NCBI GenBank assembly: GCA_947377865.1
Contig: CANCHK010000124.1
Span: 1 to 58,587 of the forward strand
Source: Opitutia bacterium
GTDB lineage: Bacteria; Verrucomicrobiota; Verrucomicrobiia; Opitutales; UBA953
DNA length: 58,587 bases
Reading direction: 5' to 3'
Of this stretch, positions 36,385-44,044 are shown piece after piece; position 1 is the first letter of the stretch, and every line of letters begins with the position of its first letter. The position numbers and the translations under genes are program-made. The notes below the pieces were generated by a model, which was not told the DNA's origin, searched no databases, and saw only the letters and a list, made by a program, of their open reading frames with translations.

Positions 36385-36766
36385 CTTTCTCTCCCATCAA
36401 CATCTCGACCTTCGTCTTGTTCTCATCATCCAGATAGTAGCCAACGCCCCTAATGGTGCTGACTTCAATGCCATGCTCGCGCAGCTTCTTCCGCAGCTTG
36501 TGCATTGCAACTTTGACGCGATGGTAGGCGTAGTCCTCACCCTCACCTCTATTCAGGTGGCCTGTCGCCATGCCAATGGCATCCAGATAGGCATAGGTAG
36601 CAGTCCGCTTGTTGTAGATACCAAACAGAAGCGCCGCATGTTGACGCGCCAACAGATGCAGGAATGGGTTGTCACCCGGAACAAGCTCTTCGCGAAGTTG
36701 GCGCAGTTGCTCTTCCAGAAGATGAATGCGGTCATAAAGCTGCCGGATGTGTGTCGCGTCATCCAT
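36377..36766 (-). CDS. Coiled-coil plus CtrA/OmpR-type winged-helix DNA-binding protein
   Basis: A 129-aa protein. The N-terminal coiled coil (IRQLYDRIHLLEEQLRQLRE) is followed by a winged helix: LLFGIYNKRTATYAYLDAIG, then VKVAMHKLRKKLREHGIEVS and TIRGVGYYL. The K-L-R-K-K-L helix followed by T-I-R-G-V-G-Y is the OmpR/PhoB/CtrA recognition helix and wing signature. There is no receiver domain, so it would be phosphorylation-independent. Its tail (MGEKDD) meets the next start with the ATGACTGA junction. A CtrA-like target specificity is possible but not shown. Confidence 0.72.
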   Translation of the reverse strand: MDDATHIRQLYDRIHLLEEQLRQLREELVPGDNPFLHLLARQHAALLFGIYNKRTATYAYLDAIGMATGHLNRGEGEDYAYHRVKVAMHKLRKKLREHGIEVSTIRGVGYYLDDENKTKVEMLMGEKDD

Positions 36767-36767
36767 A

Positions 36768-36851
36768 TCAAAACCCCCATCCAATGATGATATTGATCCC
36801 CACAAGGAACATCATTGTTCCGATCATTTTTAATTCGATGTCGTATGTCAC
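36768..36851 (-). CDS. Tiny membrane peptide with GTG start, 27 aa
   Basis: GTG at 36851 overlaps the preceding stop (GTGA) and opens 27 codons (VTYDIELKMIGTMMFLVGIN, then IIIGWGF), a single TM helix. It ends one base before the winged-helix start. The overlap and hydrophobic pattern make translation plausible despite its length. Function unknown. Confidence 0.5.
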   Translation of the reverse strand: MTYDIELKMIGTMMFLVGINIIIGWGF

Positions 36852-37078
36852 GGCGTACCCCTCCATGCCGCATAGGCGCGACGGCGCAGTTCTTCGCGCG
36901 TGTCGTGATCCTGAATGTGTTCGAATGCGGTCTTGAGAATATAACCCATATGGGTCATGGCGTTGTCGATGTACGCCGCCGCCTCTGGGCCGTTGGGATT
37001 GACTGGCAAGATCCATGTCCCACCAAACCCCATGTCATGCTCCCGAGTGCGGCGGAGCTTTTCTTGTATCTGCTGCAT
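36848..37078 (-). CDS. Early protein, 76 aa
   Basis: A 76-aa protein: MQQIQEKLRRTREHDMGFGG, TWILPVNPNGPEAAAYIDNA, then EELRRRAYAAWRGTP. The start at 37078 has ATGGAGATTGG upstream, the leader motif common to many leftward genes, which decides it over a longer frame from 37159. Unknown function. Confidence 0.68.
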   Translation of the reverse strand: MQQIQEKLRRTREHDMGFGGTWILPVNPNGPEAAAYIDNAMTHMGYILKTAFEHIQDHDTREELRRRAYAAWRGTP

Positions 37079-37173
37079 GTCCAATCTCCATATCAATGTT
37101 GGCGACTTCCCGACCATAGTACCAAGAAGTTGCCGTTCCATTAACGCGGACACGCGCACACTGTATCAATTTG

Positions 37174-37536
37174 CTACGCCTGCGGCTCCGGAGCCGTCTC
37201 TGGCTCTGGGTGCGCCTTGTTCAACATCTCTACCATTTCCCGCATGCTCTCATTGAGAACTGCATCAATGTCGTGCCCGGATGTGGCATATTCCCCGGCA
37301 AAGGCCAGATAGTTGATGCCGTCAATGTAGCTGTCCTTCTTGGACGGGGCCGCACGGATGCGGGCCAGCTTCAGGGCGTGGAGGAAGATGTTGGCCTCAT
37401 AGGGCGTGATCGAACGCCCCGTGATAATTCCGAAGATGTCGCAGGCGCGGGTGATGGTGACAGTCATCTCGCCGTACTGCTCATTGCGCTCGCGGAGGAT
37501 GGCGGCCGCACTGCCAAGGATTGCCTTGTGTTCCAT
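37174..37536 (-). CDS. DUF6378-like protein
   Basis: A 120-aa protein: ILRERNEQYGEMTVTITRAC in the N-terminal half, then ITPYEANIFLHALKLARI, APSKKDSYIDGINYLAFAGE. The R-x-x-x-Y-G region and the L-K-x-A-R followed by K-D-S-x-x-D match the DUF6378 family of phage and alphaproteobacterial proteins, of unknown function; its nucleotide-pyrophosphatase-like helices are only a suggestion. GGAAAT lies upstream of the start. Confidence 0.75.
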   Translation of the reverse strand: MEHKAILGSAAAILRERNEQYGEMTVTITRACDIFGIITGRSITPYEANIFLHALKLARIRAAPSKKDSYIDGINYLAFAGEYATSGHDIDAVLNESMREMVEMLNKAHPEPETAPEPQA

Positions 37537-37545
37537 GTCGATTTC

Positions 37546-38235
37546 CTACTTCTTCTTGATCAGGCGGTTGATTTTTGAGCGGGCTATGTCGATCGCTGCG
37601 TGAACTTTCTTGCTCTCATTTACAATCCTGTTCTGATCATCGACCATTTTCTTTATGATCTGATCCCTCTCCATCCAAACCGTTCTTATCTTAATCATAA
37701 GAACGTCCGCGTCAGCCACATATGACTGCAATTCTTTGACCGCCAAACTGACTTCGTCGCCCTTCTCAGGCCCGAAGTTTTCTTCCCTGACGCTGCGCAC
37801 CCAGCCGACCGGAACCTTCAGCGAGGCCGCAACTTTCTCGTCGTCCCAGCCCTCTGCGTAGCCACGGGACTCGTCGAGGTAATGGCTGTCAATTTCGCCA
37901 AAGATGATGCGGCGCTCTTCCTTCGTGATGTTCAGGGGAACTGTTGGAGTTTTTGTTTTTTCTGTGCGTCTCCGGCGAGTAACGCCCGGAGGCGTTTCAC
38001 CGAAGATTTTTTTCAACTCGTCAAGCTTTACATAACTGAAGTGGGGCGACGGTTGCCTGCGAGAAATCTGGCCGAGCTTGGCCATTTCTGACAGTTTGCT
38101 GTGGCTGGCCCAGCCGAGGCGGTCGGCCTCTTTGATGGCTATCTCTCCGGGGAGGGGAGTAAGTGGCCCGGCGTATTCAACTGTGTGGACCCGCTTGTTT
38201 TGTTCTGTTTCTGACTGACTGGCATGCTCATTCAT
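37546..38235 (-). CDS. Putative DNA-binding protein with helix-turn-helix-like segment
   Basis: A 229-aa charged protein. The N-terminal part contains ADRLGWASHSKLSEMAKLGQ, and the middle has ESRGYAEGWDDEKVAASLKV followed by PVGWVRSVREENFGPEKG, which looks like a helix-turn-helix (AASLKVPVGWVRSVRE). The C-terminal helical tail (IDIARSKINRLIKKK) is very basic. It may be a regulator or replication helper. GGAGATGGAAA precedes the start. Confidence 0.6.
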   Translation of the reverse strand: MNEHASQSETEQNKRVHTVEYAGPLTPLPGEIAIKEADRLGWASHSKLSEMAKLGQISRRQPSPHFSYVKLDELKKIFGETPPGVTRRRRTEKTKTPTVPLNITKEERRIIFGEIDSHYLDESRGYAEGWDDEKVAASLKVPVGWVRSVREENFGPEKGDEVSLAVKELQSYVADADVLMIKIRTVWMERDQIIKKMVDDQNRIVNESKKVHAAIDIARSKINRLIKKK

Positions 38236-38250
38236 TTTCCATCTCCAATG

Positions 38251-38505
38251 TTAATCGTTCCTGTTGCTGAGTTCTTTGATCTTTCCGATGTACCTGTGAT
38301 TGATGCCCGTCAACCCACGAGAGTAATAGGCATCGTGATCGCTCTTTGATTCCGTGTTCCGGTAGAATTCCTCGACGATGATAAAGTCGTGGCTTTCAAG
38401 CGCCTTGCAGAAGTCTGCAATTCCCGTCGCCGGGTACTCGCAGATGACTTGGTGGATTGGAACGCCAGAACGCGCCGGCATATTCATCGTGATCAAAAAC
38501 TTCAC
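38251..38505 (-). CDS. Early protein, 84 aa, GTG start
   Basis: An 84-aa protein (MKFLITMNMPARSGVPIHQV, SHDFIIVEEFYRNTES) with alternating strands and helices. The GTG start at 38505 has GGAGAATGAT directly upstream. No family recognised. It lies between the SSB-like and HTH-like genes, and a hairpin separates it from the former. Confidence 0.65.
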   Translation of the reverse strand: MKFLITMNMPARSGVPIHQVICEYPATGIADFCKALESHDFIIVEEFYRNTESKSDHDAYYSRGLTGINHRYIGKIKELSNRND

Positions 38506-38524
38506 ATCATTCTCCAGCGGTGGT

Positions 38525-38546
38525 GGGGCGGGCCGAAACCCGCCCC
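38525..38546 (-). terminator. Intercistronic GC hairpin
   Basis: GGGGCGGG (38525-38532) and CCCGCCCC (38539-38546) form a perfect 8-bp stem downstream (in the leftward sense) of the SSB-like gene. In the leftward direction no T-run follows, so it may stabilise the upstream mRNA or act as a partial attenuator. Confidence 0.55.
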
Positions 38547-38552
38547 TGTTGA

Positions 38553-39233
38553 TTATCCAAAGTCTTCTTCGTCATGAGGAACAACGCCCATTGGCGCCGC
38601 CGCCCTTGTGGAGCCCGTGGAGGGCGGTGTCTTGGCGGCTGGGGCCCAATTAGGCACCGCCTCGGCCTTCTTCTCTCCGCCGCGCGCAGGCGCATCGGGG
38701 AGGTCTGCCGGACGCTTCACCCAAGCCGTGATCTTGAACACGGGCTGGTAGTTGGTGGACTTCTTGGCGCCCGTTCCGCTTTCAATCGGTACGGTGTCGT
38801 CGAGGGCTACGACCGGCAGCTTCCCGGCGTTGGACTTGAGGCCCGCGAGGTAGTCGTCGTGCAGGAGGTCGATGCCCTTCATCATGGCCGCAGACGTTCC
38901 GGCCAGTTCACGGCAGTCGCCGCCGCAGTCGCCGCCAAGCTTGACGGACATGCGGATGCCCCGCTTGTGGCTCTCCGAGGGTCGGTCGCCCATGGGGGAG
39001 CCGAAAGGGACCATCTGAAAGTCGGGTGCCGAACCTGAATTGAACAAAATCCAGCCGACCTCAAGGTTCTCAAAATCAAACACAGCCTTGAAGCTGCGGG
39101 TGATGTCGTGAGGCGTCGAGACGCCGTCCTCGCGGTCCACGCGGAAGAACCGGCCCGCACGGGCGTCAAACTTCACGATGGGGAGGAAATCTGCACCGCC
39201 GCCGGTGCCACCATACGAAAAACCAAGTGCCAT
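38553..39233 (-). CDS. Probable single-stranded DNA-binding protein
   Basis: A 226-aa protein. The N-terminal domain (MALGFSYGGTGGGADFLPIV, then KFDARAGRFFRVDREDG) is beta-rich; the C-terminal third is Pro/Ala-rich and disordered, and ends in DEEDFG, an acidic tip with a terminal aromatic pattern like SSB tails. It sits one gene after the PD-(D/E)XK nuclease, as expected for a recombination/replication SSB. The start at 39233 follows GGAGAAG. The fold is inferred, not aligned. Confidence 0.65.
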   Translation of the reverse strand: MALGFSYGGTGGGADFLPIVKFDARAGRFFRVDREDGVSTPHDITRSFKAVFDFENLEVGWILFNSGSAPDFQMVPFGSPMGDRPSESHKRGIRMSVKLGGDCGGDCRELAGTSAAMMKGIDLLHDDYLAGLKSNAGKLPVVALDDTVPIESGTGAKKSTNYQPVFKITAWVKRPADLPDAPARGGEKKAEAVPNWAPAAKTPPSTGSTRAAAPMGVVPHDEEDFG

Positions 39234-39371
39234 TGTACTTCTCCAGATGCGCCTGTTTGGCCGGACGCTCGCCTTTGCCCACATGGGCGAAACTTGTGCA
39301 GGGGGCGGGATTTTCACCCACATCTTCGGGGAGCAGCTTCCGAAAGTTTGCGTTAACCTACCCCTGCCCGG

Positions 39372-40124
39372 TCACAAACCCCAAACGTCAAACGCTGCTT
39401 TACGCGCCATAGGGTCTGCGAAATAGAAACTGTCCACCTCCGGCACCACCAAAGCGGCAAGCTCGGCGGGGTCGTTGGAGATCGACAGGAAACGCTGGAT
39501 CGTCAGCGCAATGCGGCCAAGCGCCTGCACATGCTGATCCACATTCTCCAGATGATATGTCGCCGCCTTCTTGGGGGTAACATAGGTGAGACGCGCATCG
39601 AGATTATTGCCCCGTGCAGCGCAATAGAGCGCAACTTGCCGTGCGTGGCTGGTGGATATTTTTGAGGGGAGCGCGTGAGTAGTTTTGAGATCTGTGAGGA
39701 TGCCATGATTCGCCCATTCAATGTCATAGAAACCGATCATGGGCACCATCAGGCCCTCGACCTTATATTCAATCTTGCCCTGCGTTGACGTTGGCTTGCC
39801 ATAGGGCCGCAACTCGGTTAGCCCCATCTTCACCATGTCGCCAATGGCCCCGGCCTCCTTCTCGCGGCGGTTGTCCCCGGAGAGGGCGGTGAGCTTGTCG
39901 AACTCGGCCTTCGCCAGCGCGGCGCACTCCTCGTCGCTAGTTCCATTCAACAGGCCCTCGACAACGCCGGCCTCAACGGCAGTGCCGCGATAGGCTGCGG
40001 CGCCGACCTTCGACCGCTTCTTCATGCACTTCTCAAGCACGAACATGGCGATGCTGTTCGTGAACAAATTACAGGACGAGGGGGAGAGGTGCTGGATGTC
40101 GTGTACTTCAAACGGGTTTTTCAT
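39372..40124 (-). CDS. PD-(D/E)XK nuclease (RecB/exonuclease-like)
   Basis: A 250-aa protein. Catalytic-core motifs are visible: GFYDIEWANHGILTDLKTTH (D...D-x-K pattern) and HARQVALYCAA (the Q-x-x-x-Y motif common to RecB-like nucleases), with YRGTAVEAGVV near the N-terminus. It could serve in recombination-mediated replication or host DNA degradation. First gene of the leftward early operon, read from the inverted-repeat operator at 40162-40244. Confidence 0.78.
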   Translation of the reverse strand: MKNPFEVHDIQHLSPSSCNLFTNSIAMFVLEKCMKKRSKVGAAAYRGTAVEAGVVEGLLNGTSDEECAALAKAEFDKLTALSGDNRREKEAGAIGDMVKMGLTELRPYGKPTSTQGKIEYKVEGLMVPMIGFYDIEWANHGILTDLKTTHALPSKISTSHARQVALYCAARGNNLDARLTYVTPKKAATYHLENVDQHVQALGRIALTIQRFLSISNDPAELAALVVPEVDSFYFADPMARKAAFDVWGL

Positions 40125-40154
40125 TGGTCACTTTCAATTTCGAACGTGACGCAG

Positions 40155-40182
40155 CCTAGACTGATTCGCGAAAGGGCGTCAA
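40155..40182 (-). promoter_or_regulatory. Candidate leftward early promoter
   Basis: On the minus strand TTGACG (complement of 40177-40182) and TCTAGG (complement of 40155-40160) are 16 bases apart, directly upstream of the nuclease gene. The -10 is weak. The left outer operator arm (40162-40171) lies inside the spacer, so a bound regulator would block it. Confidence 0.4.
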
Positions 40183-40244
40183 GAGACATTTTGTCCATTC
40201 CCCCAATTGACACTGTGGACAAAATGTCCCAACCTCGCGAATCA
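40162..40244. promoter_or_regulatory. Nested inverted-repeat operator between divergent early operons
   Basis: Outer arms TGATTCGCGA (40162-40171) and TCGCGAATCA (40235-40244) are exact reverse complements, as are inner arms GACATTTTGTCC (40185-40196) and GGACAAAATGTC (40217-40228). Each inner arm is itself a GACA-N3-TGTC dyad, so there are at least two 11-13-bp sites spaced 32 bp apart (about three helical turns). TTGACA (40207-40212), a likely rightward -35, lies between them. It is the expected target of the small HTH protein at 40375. Confidence 0.75.
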
Positions 40245-40256
40245 CAGGAGGGCAAA

Positions 40257-40388
40257 ATGTATGACGCAATTCAGTACGCCTTGATCGTGATGGCCATGAT
40301 CTCTGGCCTAATCATGTTGGGGGTTGGCCTCATGTCCGCCCTCGACAATCTCTTGGACTTTTGTGGTGGTGACGATGAAGAAGACTGA
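40257..40388 (+). CDS. Small membrane protein, 43 aa
   Basis: A 43-aa protein (MYDAIQYALIVMAMISGLIM, then LGVGLMSALDNLLDF) with one TM helix and an acidic tail (GGDDEED). CAGGAGGG lies just before the ATG at 40257. First gene after the operator, so expressed earliest. Function unknown; possibly superinfection exclusion or host membrane effect. Confidence 0.7.
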   Translation: MYDAIQYALIVMAMISGLIMLGVGLMSALDNLLDFCGGDDEED

Positions 40389-40575
40389 CCTCCAGTGGGA
40401 TTTGATCCTTGAGTGCGCCGACAAGCTCGGCGTCTCCCGGTACAGCAAAATCAAGTGGAAGCAGCGCCAGATGGTGCCGCACCGCTGGCGCTGGGACATT
40501 ATCAAGATGACCAAGGGCGCCGTGAATTGGGATTACTTCCGTCAGATGGACGAACAGGCGAGGAATGCGGCGTGA
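40375..40575 (+). CDS. Cro/YdaS-like helix-turn-helix regulator
   Basis: A 66-aa protein (MKKTDLQWDLILECADKLGV) with SRYSKIKWKQRQMVPHRWRW, an HTH whose recognition helix begins around SRYSKIKWK. Size, basic character and position next to the operator fit a small repressor/Cro-type protein. The start at 40375 overlaps the end of the membrane-protein gene, and the next gene begins inside its stop (GTGA). Confidence 0.7.
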   Translation: MKKTDLQWDLILECADKLGVSRYSKIKWKQRQMVPHRWRWDIIKMTKGAVNWDYFRQMDEQARNAA

Positions 40576-41042
40576 TCTACATTGGAATTGACCCCGGCCT
40601 GAATGGCGCAATCGCATACCTCGACATTGAGGATGGACACCTTTCAATTGTTGATATGCCAACTTTTGAAGTGAAGAGAAACAACAAGGCGAAGCGTGAA
40701 GTCAGCGCGTCGGGCCTCGCAAATGTGCTTGCCGTCGCTTCAGAAGTTCGTGGCGTTGTCGTTGAGCGTGTCGGTGCTATGCCCGGACAAGGCGTCACCA
40801 GCGTCTTCTCCTTCGGCCGCAGTGTCGGCCTCATTGAGGGCATTCTTGCCGCATACGAACTTCCCGTCTCCATCGTTACCCCGCAGGCGTGGCAAAAGGC
40901 CGCAGGGGTGCGCGGGGGGAAGGACGGCTCCCGCATGAGGGCCTGCGAGCTGTTCCCGAACTATGCGGGCCTGTTTGCCCTCAAGAAACATGACGGTCGC
41001 GCGGACGCCGCGATCATGGCTTGGTATGCTGCAACCCGTTGA
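40572..41042 (+). CDS. RuvC-like Holliday junction resolvase
   Basis: A 156-aa RNase H-fold protein. VIYIGIDPGLNGAIAYLD at the N-terminus carries the first catalytic Asp of RuvC (GIDPGLNGA). VVVERVG gives the second acidic residue, and HDGRADAAIMAWYA at the C-terminus the H/D pair. The GTG start at 40572 overlaps the preceding stop (GTGA), which decides it over an in-frame start at 40413. Resolves recombination or replication junctions before packaging. Confidence 0.88.
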   Translation: MIYIGIDPGLNGAIAYLDIEDGHLSIVDMPTFEVKRNNKAKREVSASGLANVLAVASEVRGVVVERVGAMPGQGVTSVFSFGRSVGLIEGILAAYELPVSIVTPQAWQKAAGVRGGKDGSRMRACELFPNYAGLFALKKHDGRADAAIMAWYAATR

Positions 41043-41049
41043 AATTGAG

Positions 41050-43176
41050 ATGAAAATGAGCCTCGCAATGTCATTCGATCCCGACTTTGCCGACCCCACA
41101 GAGTGGGCTCGGATGTACCGCAACTTCGGCCTGCAAGTCGTCCCGGCGATGAGTCCGAAGGAAAACAAAAATCAGTGGAAAAGACCGGCCCTCCCAAAGT
41201 GGCGCGAGTTGGAGCATGTCCTCGCCCCCGACTTCACCTTTGAGCGTTGGTACGGCGAGGAAGGCGAACACGCCCGCCGCAACAACATGGGCCTGATCGC
41301 GGGCGCCTGCTCAAACGGCGTTTTCGTCGTGGATCTTGATCTCCACAAGGACGAGCGGGCGCAGGCGTGGTGGTACGAAGTCCTCGACCTCCAGCAGTCG
41401 GCCGGTGAACTCGACACCGTCGAGCAGGCCACCGGCGGCGGCGGCGTCCAGCTCTTCTTCCGCGCCCCTCTGGGCTGGGTTCCCCCGACATGCAAGACCA
41501 GCATCGGCGTGGACATACGCGGGCAGGGAGGCTTTGCCATGATGCCCCCGTCCATGCACGAGAGCGGCAAGGCCTACCGCTGGAAGTCCGGCCACGAGCC
41601 TTGGGAAATGGACATCGCCAGCGCGCCCCAGTGGTTCTGCGAACAAATTACGAAACTCGCAGTCCAATACGGCGGCGCAAGTGGCGAGAACCGTGTAACA
41701 GGCGAAAGCGTAAAAACTTCGTCGCCCTCAACAGCTATTGATAACTTCGGGTTCATCATTGACGGCCGCGAGGACTACATGACCAAGCTCGTCTGGGCGG
41801 CGGTCGTGGATCTCAAGCGCGACTGCCCCGGAGACCTCGGCCCGCTTTCTCATGTCCACATGATGGAGGCCTTCTCCACCTACGAGCAGAAGGTCAAGAG
41901 CCGCCTGCACGGGCTCGACTCCAACGCAGAGCGACTTGAGCGCGAGGGGCGCGGCGTCTCCATGTTCGCCCAAAAGTGGGAAACCGCCATGGAGCAGTGG
42001 GACGGCAAGGTGGCCCAACACGCCGCCGTGGAGCGGCCCTCCCGCCCTTTCGAAGATAAGCCGGAGCCCATCCCCTTCTACAAGGTGGACCCCGAGACGG
42101 GCGAGTTGACCGTAGAGCCCAAAAAGCCCGCCGAGGGCGTGTTTGAATTTCTCGACATTGAGGCAATCTTGGCCCTCCCCAAGCCGAAGTACCTGATCGA
42201 CAAGTTGATGATTGAGGCGGCCCTCGGGTTCGTCTACGGCCCTCCGGGCTGCGGGAAGTCGTTCCTGACCATTGGCATGGGCCTGTCGATTGCCTCGCAG
42301 TGCGCCGAGTGGTTCGGCCGCTCCATCAAGAAGACCGGCCCCATTGTCTACATATCGTCGGAGGGCACCGGCGACATTGGCTCCCGCATCCTCGCGTGGG
42401 AGCGCGAGAGCGGCGTTCAGGTTCGGGGGCTCCCCTTCTACCTGATCCGTCAGACCATCAACTTCATGGCGGCCGCCGACGTGGAGAAGCTGCTGAAGAC
42501 CGTGGCCGCAATCAGTCAGGTGGCCGGGCAGGCGCCCGTCGCCGTCTTCGTGGACACGGTCAGCCGCGTCCTCCCCGGAGCCGACGAGAACCTTCAGAAG
42601 GACATGACCCTCTTCATTGCGGCCTGTGACGCCGTCCGCGTCACCTTCGACGCCACGGTGGTCGGCGTCCACCACACCAGCCGGGCGGGCAATCTGCGTG
42701 GCTCCACCGTCTTCGACGGCGCGGGCGACTTCCTGCTCGGGATTGAGCGCGAAGAGGGCGAGATGATTGGCGAGATCCACGCGCGCAAGATCAAGTCGGC
42801 CGAGGACGGCTGGCGCCAGCCATTCGAACTCAAGAAGGTCACAGTCAACGACATCACCGGCGAGTCCAGCCTCTACGCCAAGTCCAGCACCGAGCAGGCC
42901 AAGCCCAAGGAAGTCTGGCCGGAGAAGCAGGTGTGCCGCACCATCCTCGACCTGATCCGCCGGGCGTGGTTCGACGGGCGCCCCCTGTCCAGCTACTCGC
43001 AAACCAGAAAGCAGGGCCGGTATGCCCAAGCCGTAATCGCCAAGCAGTTCGACATTCCGGAGAAGCTGGCGGACATGATGATCGACACTTGGCTGTCGAA
43101 TCAGGTGCTGTCCTACGAGGTCGCGGACAAGTCCACCAAAATGCAGGGCCTCAAGGTGATCGGGAGTATTGACTGA
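41050..43176 (+). CDS. PrimPol-helicase replication protein
   Basis: A 708-aa protein. The N-terminal primase-polymerase-like domain has VFVVDLDLH (DxD, about residue 94), a GGGGVQLFFRA strand and DIRGQGGFAMMPPSMH. At the second motif a Gln stands where the AEP His is usual (V-Q), a possible oddity. A RecA-like helicase domain follows: Walker A GPPGCGKS (397-404), Walker B VFVDT (about 500), VGVHHTSRAGNLRGST. It combines priming and unwinding, and no DNA polymerase gene is seen, so host polymerase is likely used. The start is uncertain (ATG at 41050, 41056 or 41068). Confidence 0.82.
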   Translation: MKMSLAMSFDPDFADPTEWARMYRNFGLQVVPAMSPKENKNQWKRPALPKWRELEHVLAPDFTFERWYGEEGEHARRNNMGLIAGACSNGVFVVDLDLHKDERAQAWWYEVLDLQQSAGELDTVEQATGGGGVQLFFRAPLGWVPPTCKTSIGVDIRGQGGFAMMPPSMHESGKAYRWKSGHEPWEMDIASAPQWFCEQITKLAVQYGGASGENRVTGESVKTSSPSTAIDNFGFIIDGREDYMTKLVWAAVVDLKRDCPGDLGPLSHVHMMEAFSTYEQKVKSRLHGLDSNAERLEREGRGVSMFAQKWETAMEQWDGKVAQHAAVERPSRPFEDKPEPIPFYKVDPETGELTVEPKKPAEGVFEFLDIEAILALPKPKYLIDKLMIEAALGFVYGPPGCGKSFLTIGMGLSIASQCAEWFGRSIKKTGPIVYISSEGTGDIGSRILAWERESGVQVRGLPFYLIRQTINFMAAADVEKLLKTVAAISQVAGQAPVAVFVDTVSRVLPGADENLQKDMTLFIAACDAVRVTFDATVVGVHHTSRAGNLRGSTVFDGAGDFLLGIEREEGEMIGEIHARKIKSAEDGWRQPFELKKVTVNDITGESSLYAKSSTEQAKPKEVWPEKQVCRTILDLIRRAWFDGRPLSSYSQTRKQGRYAQAVIAKQFDIPEKLADMMIDTWLSNQVLSYEVADKSTKMQGLKVIGSID

Positions 43177-43541
43177 TGGAGAACGAAAACGTGAACCCCT
43201 TGGATATTGAGATCAAAGACCTTCGCTTCAAAATGTCGGCACGGCTGTGGAATTGTCTGTGGCACGACAATATGGAGACCCTTGGCGACGTTGTTAAGCT
43301 TGAGGCATGTGAATGGCTTCGGTGCCCCGGCTTCGGGCGCTTAACGCTGAAGGAGTTGGAGGATTTCCTCGCCACTTACGGTCTTCAGCTCAAGGCTGGG
43401 CGCCTGCCGCCAAGAGAACTCGCCGCAGACAAGGTCAAGAAGCTGGAAAGGGCACTGCGCGAAATAGCCAGAGTCAACAACAGCCGCGACCGCTATAGCG
43501 ACGAAATCGACCGCATCATCCTCAAGGCGTTGGAGATTTGA
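43176..43541 (+). CDS. RNA polymerase alpha-CTD-like protein
   Basis: A 121-aa protein. Residues about 9-72 (LDIEIKDLRFKMSARLWNCL to LKELEDFLATYGLQL) match the alpha C-terminal domain. By position the E. coli DNA-contact residues R265, N268, C269, G296 and E302 correspond to R, N, C, G and E here; K298 is L and S299 is T. The rest is a helical tail (KKLERALREIARVNN to ILKALEI) resembling the LEGKDD family. It could bind UP-element DNA or compete with host alpha. It overlaps the preceding stop (TGATG). Confidence 0.75.
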   Translation: MENENVNPLDIEIKDLRFKMSARLWNCLWHDNMETLGDVVKLEACEWLRCPGFGRLTLKELEDFLATYGLQLKAGRLPPRELAADKVKKLERALREIARVNNSRDRYSDEIDRIILKALEI

Positions 43542-43542
43542 A

Positions 43543-43809
43543 ATGGGAAACAACATTATCCGCCTCTCAAGAGAAGAGATACAAATGGCCGAAGACCTCG
43601 GCCTGACGCTTCTGGAATATGCGCGCGGCAAGAGCGAGCTGATGAAGCAACAGGCCGAATACGAGGCATGGCTCCAAACCCCTGCGGGTGTCGCCTACAT
43701 GGCCAAGAGGGATGAAGCCTACCAGCGCAGGCTGGCCAAACAGCGCGAATACAACCGCGCCTACAGGGCGAGGAAGAGGGCGCAGAGGGAGGCGGCCAAT
43801 GCCCCTTAA
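43543..43809 (+). CDS. Small basic protein with scaffold-like helix motif
   Basis: An 88-aa protein. IRLSREEIQMAEDLGLTLLE followed by YARGKSELMKQQ parallels the C-terminal RLSKEEIETARDLGMTEKEY of the scaffold. The C-terminal third is very basic (RAYRARKRAQREAANAP). GGAG precedes the start. Possible capsid or nucleic-acid interaction. Function unknown. Confidence 0.7.
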   Translation: MGNNIIRLSREEIQMAEDLGLTLLEYARGKSELMKQQAEYEAWLQTPAGVAYMAKRDEAYQRRLAKQREYNRAYRARKRAQREAANAP

Positions 43810-44026
43810 ACCCATCTCCAAGCGCCGCTGGAAGGCCCGCCTGATGCAGGGGCTGTGGATACCCCGCATGGTCATTGAGGCCCACTCCCTGACCGCCCCA
43901 GAGGGCTGCAAGCTGGTCTGGCACCCTACCGAAGACTTCATCAAGGTTGCCCATCCCTTTTCAATTGCATACCGCCCCTACCGCCCCGGCGACCGCTTCG
44001 ACGGCCAAAAACGGGCGTGGGAGTGA
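43799..44026 (+). CDS. Small protein, 75 aa
   Basis: A 75-aa basic protein (MPLKPISKRRWKARLMQGLW, IPRMVIEAHSLTAPEGCKLV). The ATG at 43799 lies in GGGAGGCGGCCA and overlaps the preceding gene by 11 bases, which decides it over a start at 43688. No family recognised. The last gene before the iteron region. Confidence 0.68.
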   Translation: MPLKPISKRRWKARLMQGLWIPRMVIEAHSLTAPEGCKLVWHPTEDFIKVAHPFSIAYRPYRPGDRFDGQKRAWE

Positions 44027-44044
44027 AAACAGGCTGCGGAACTA

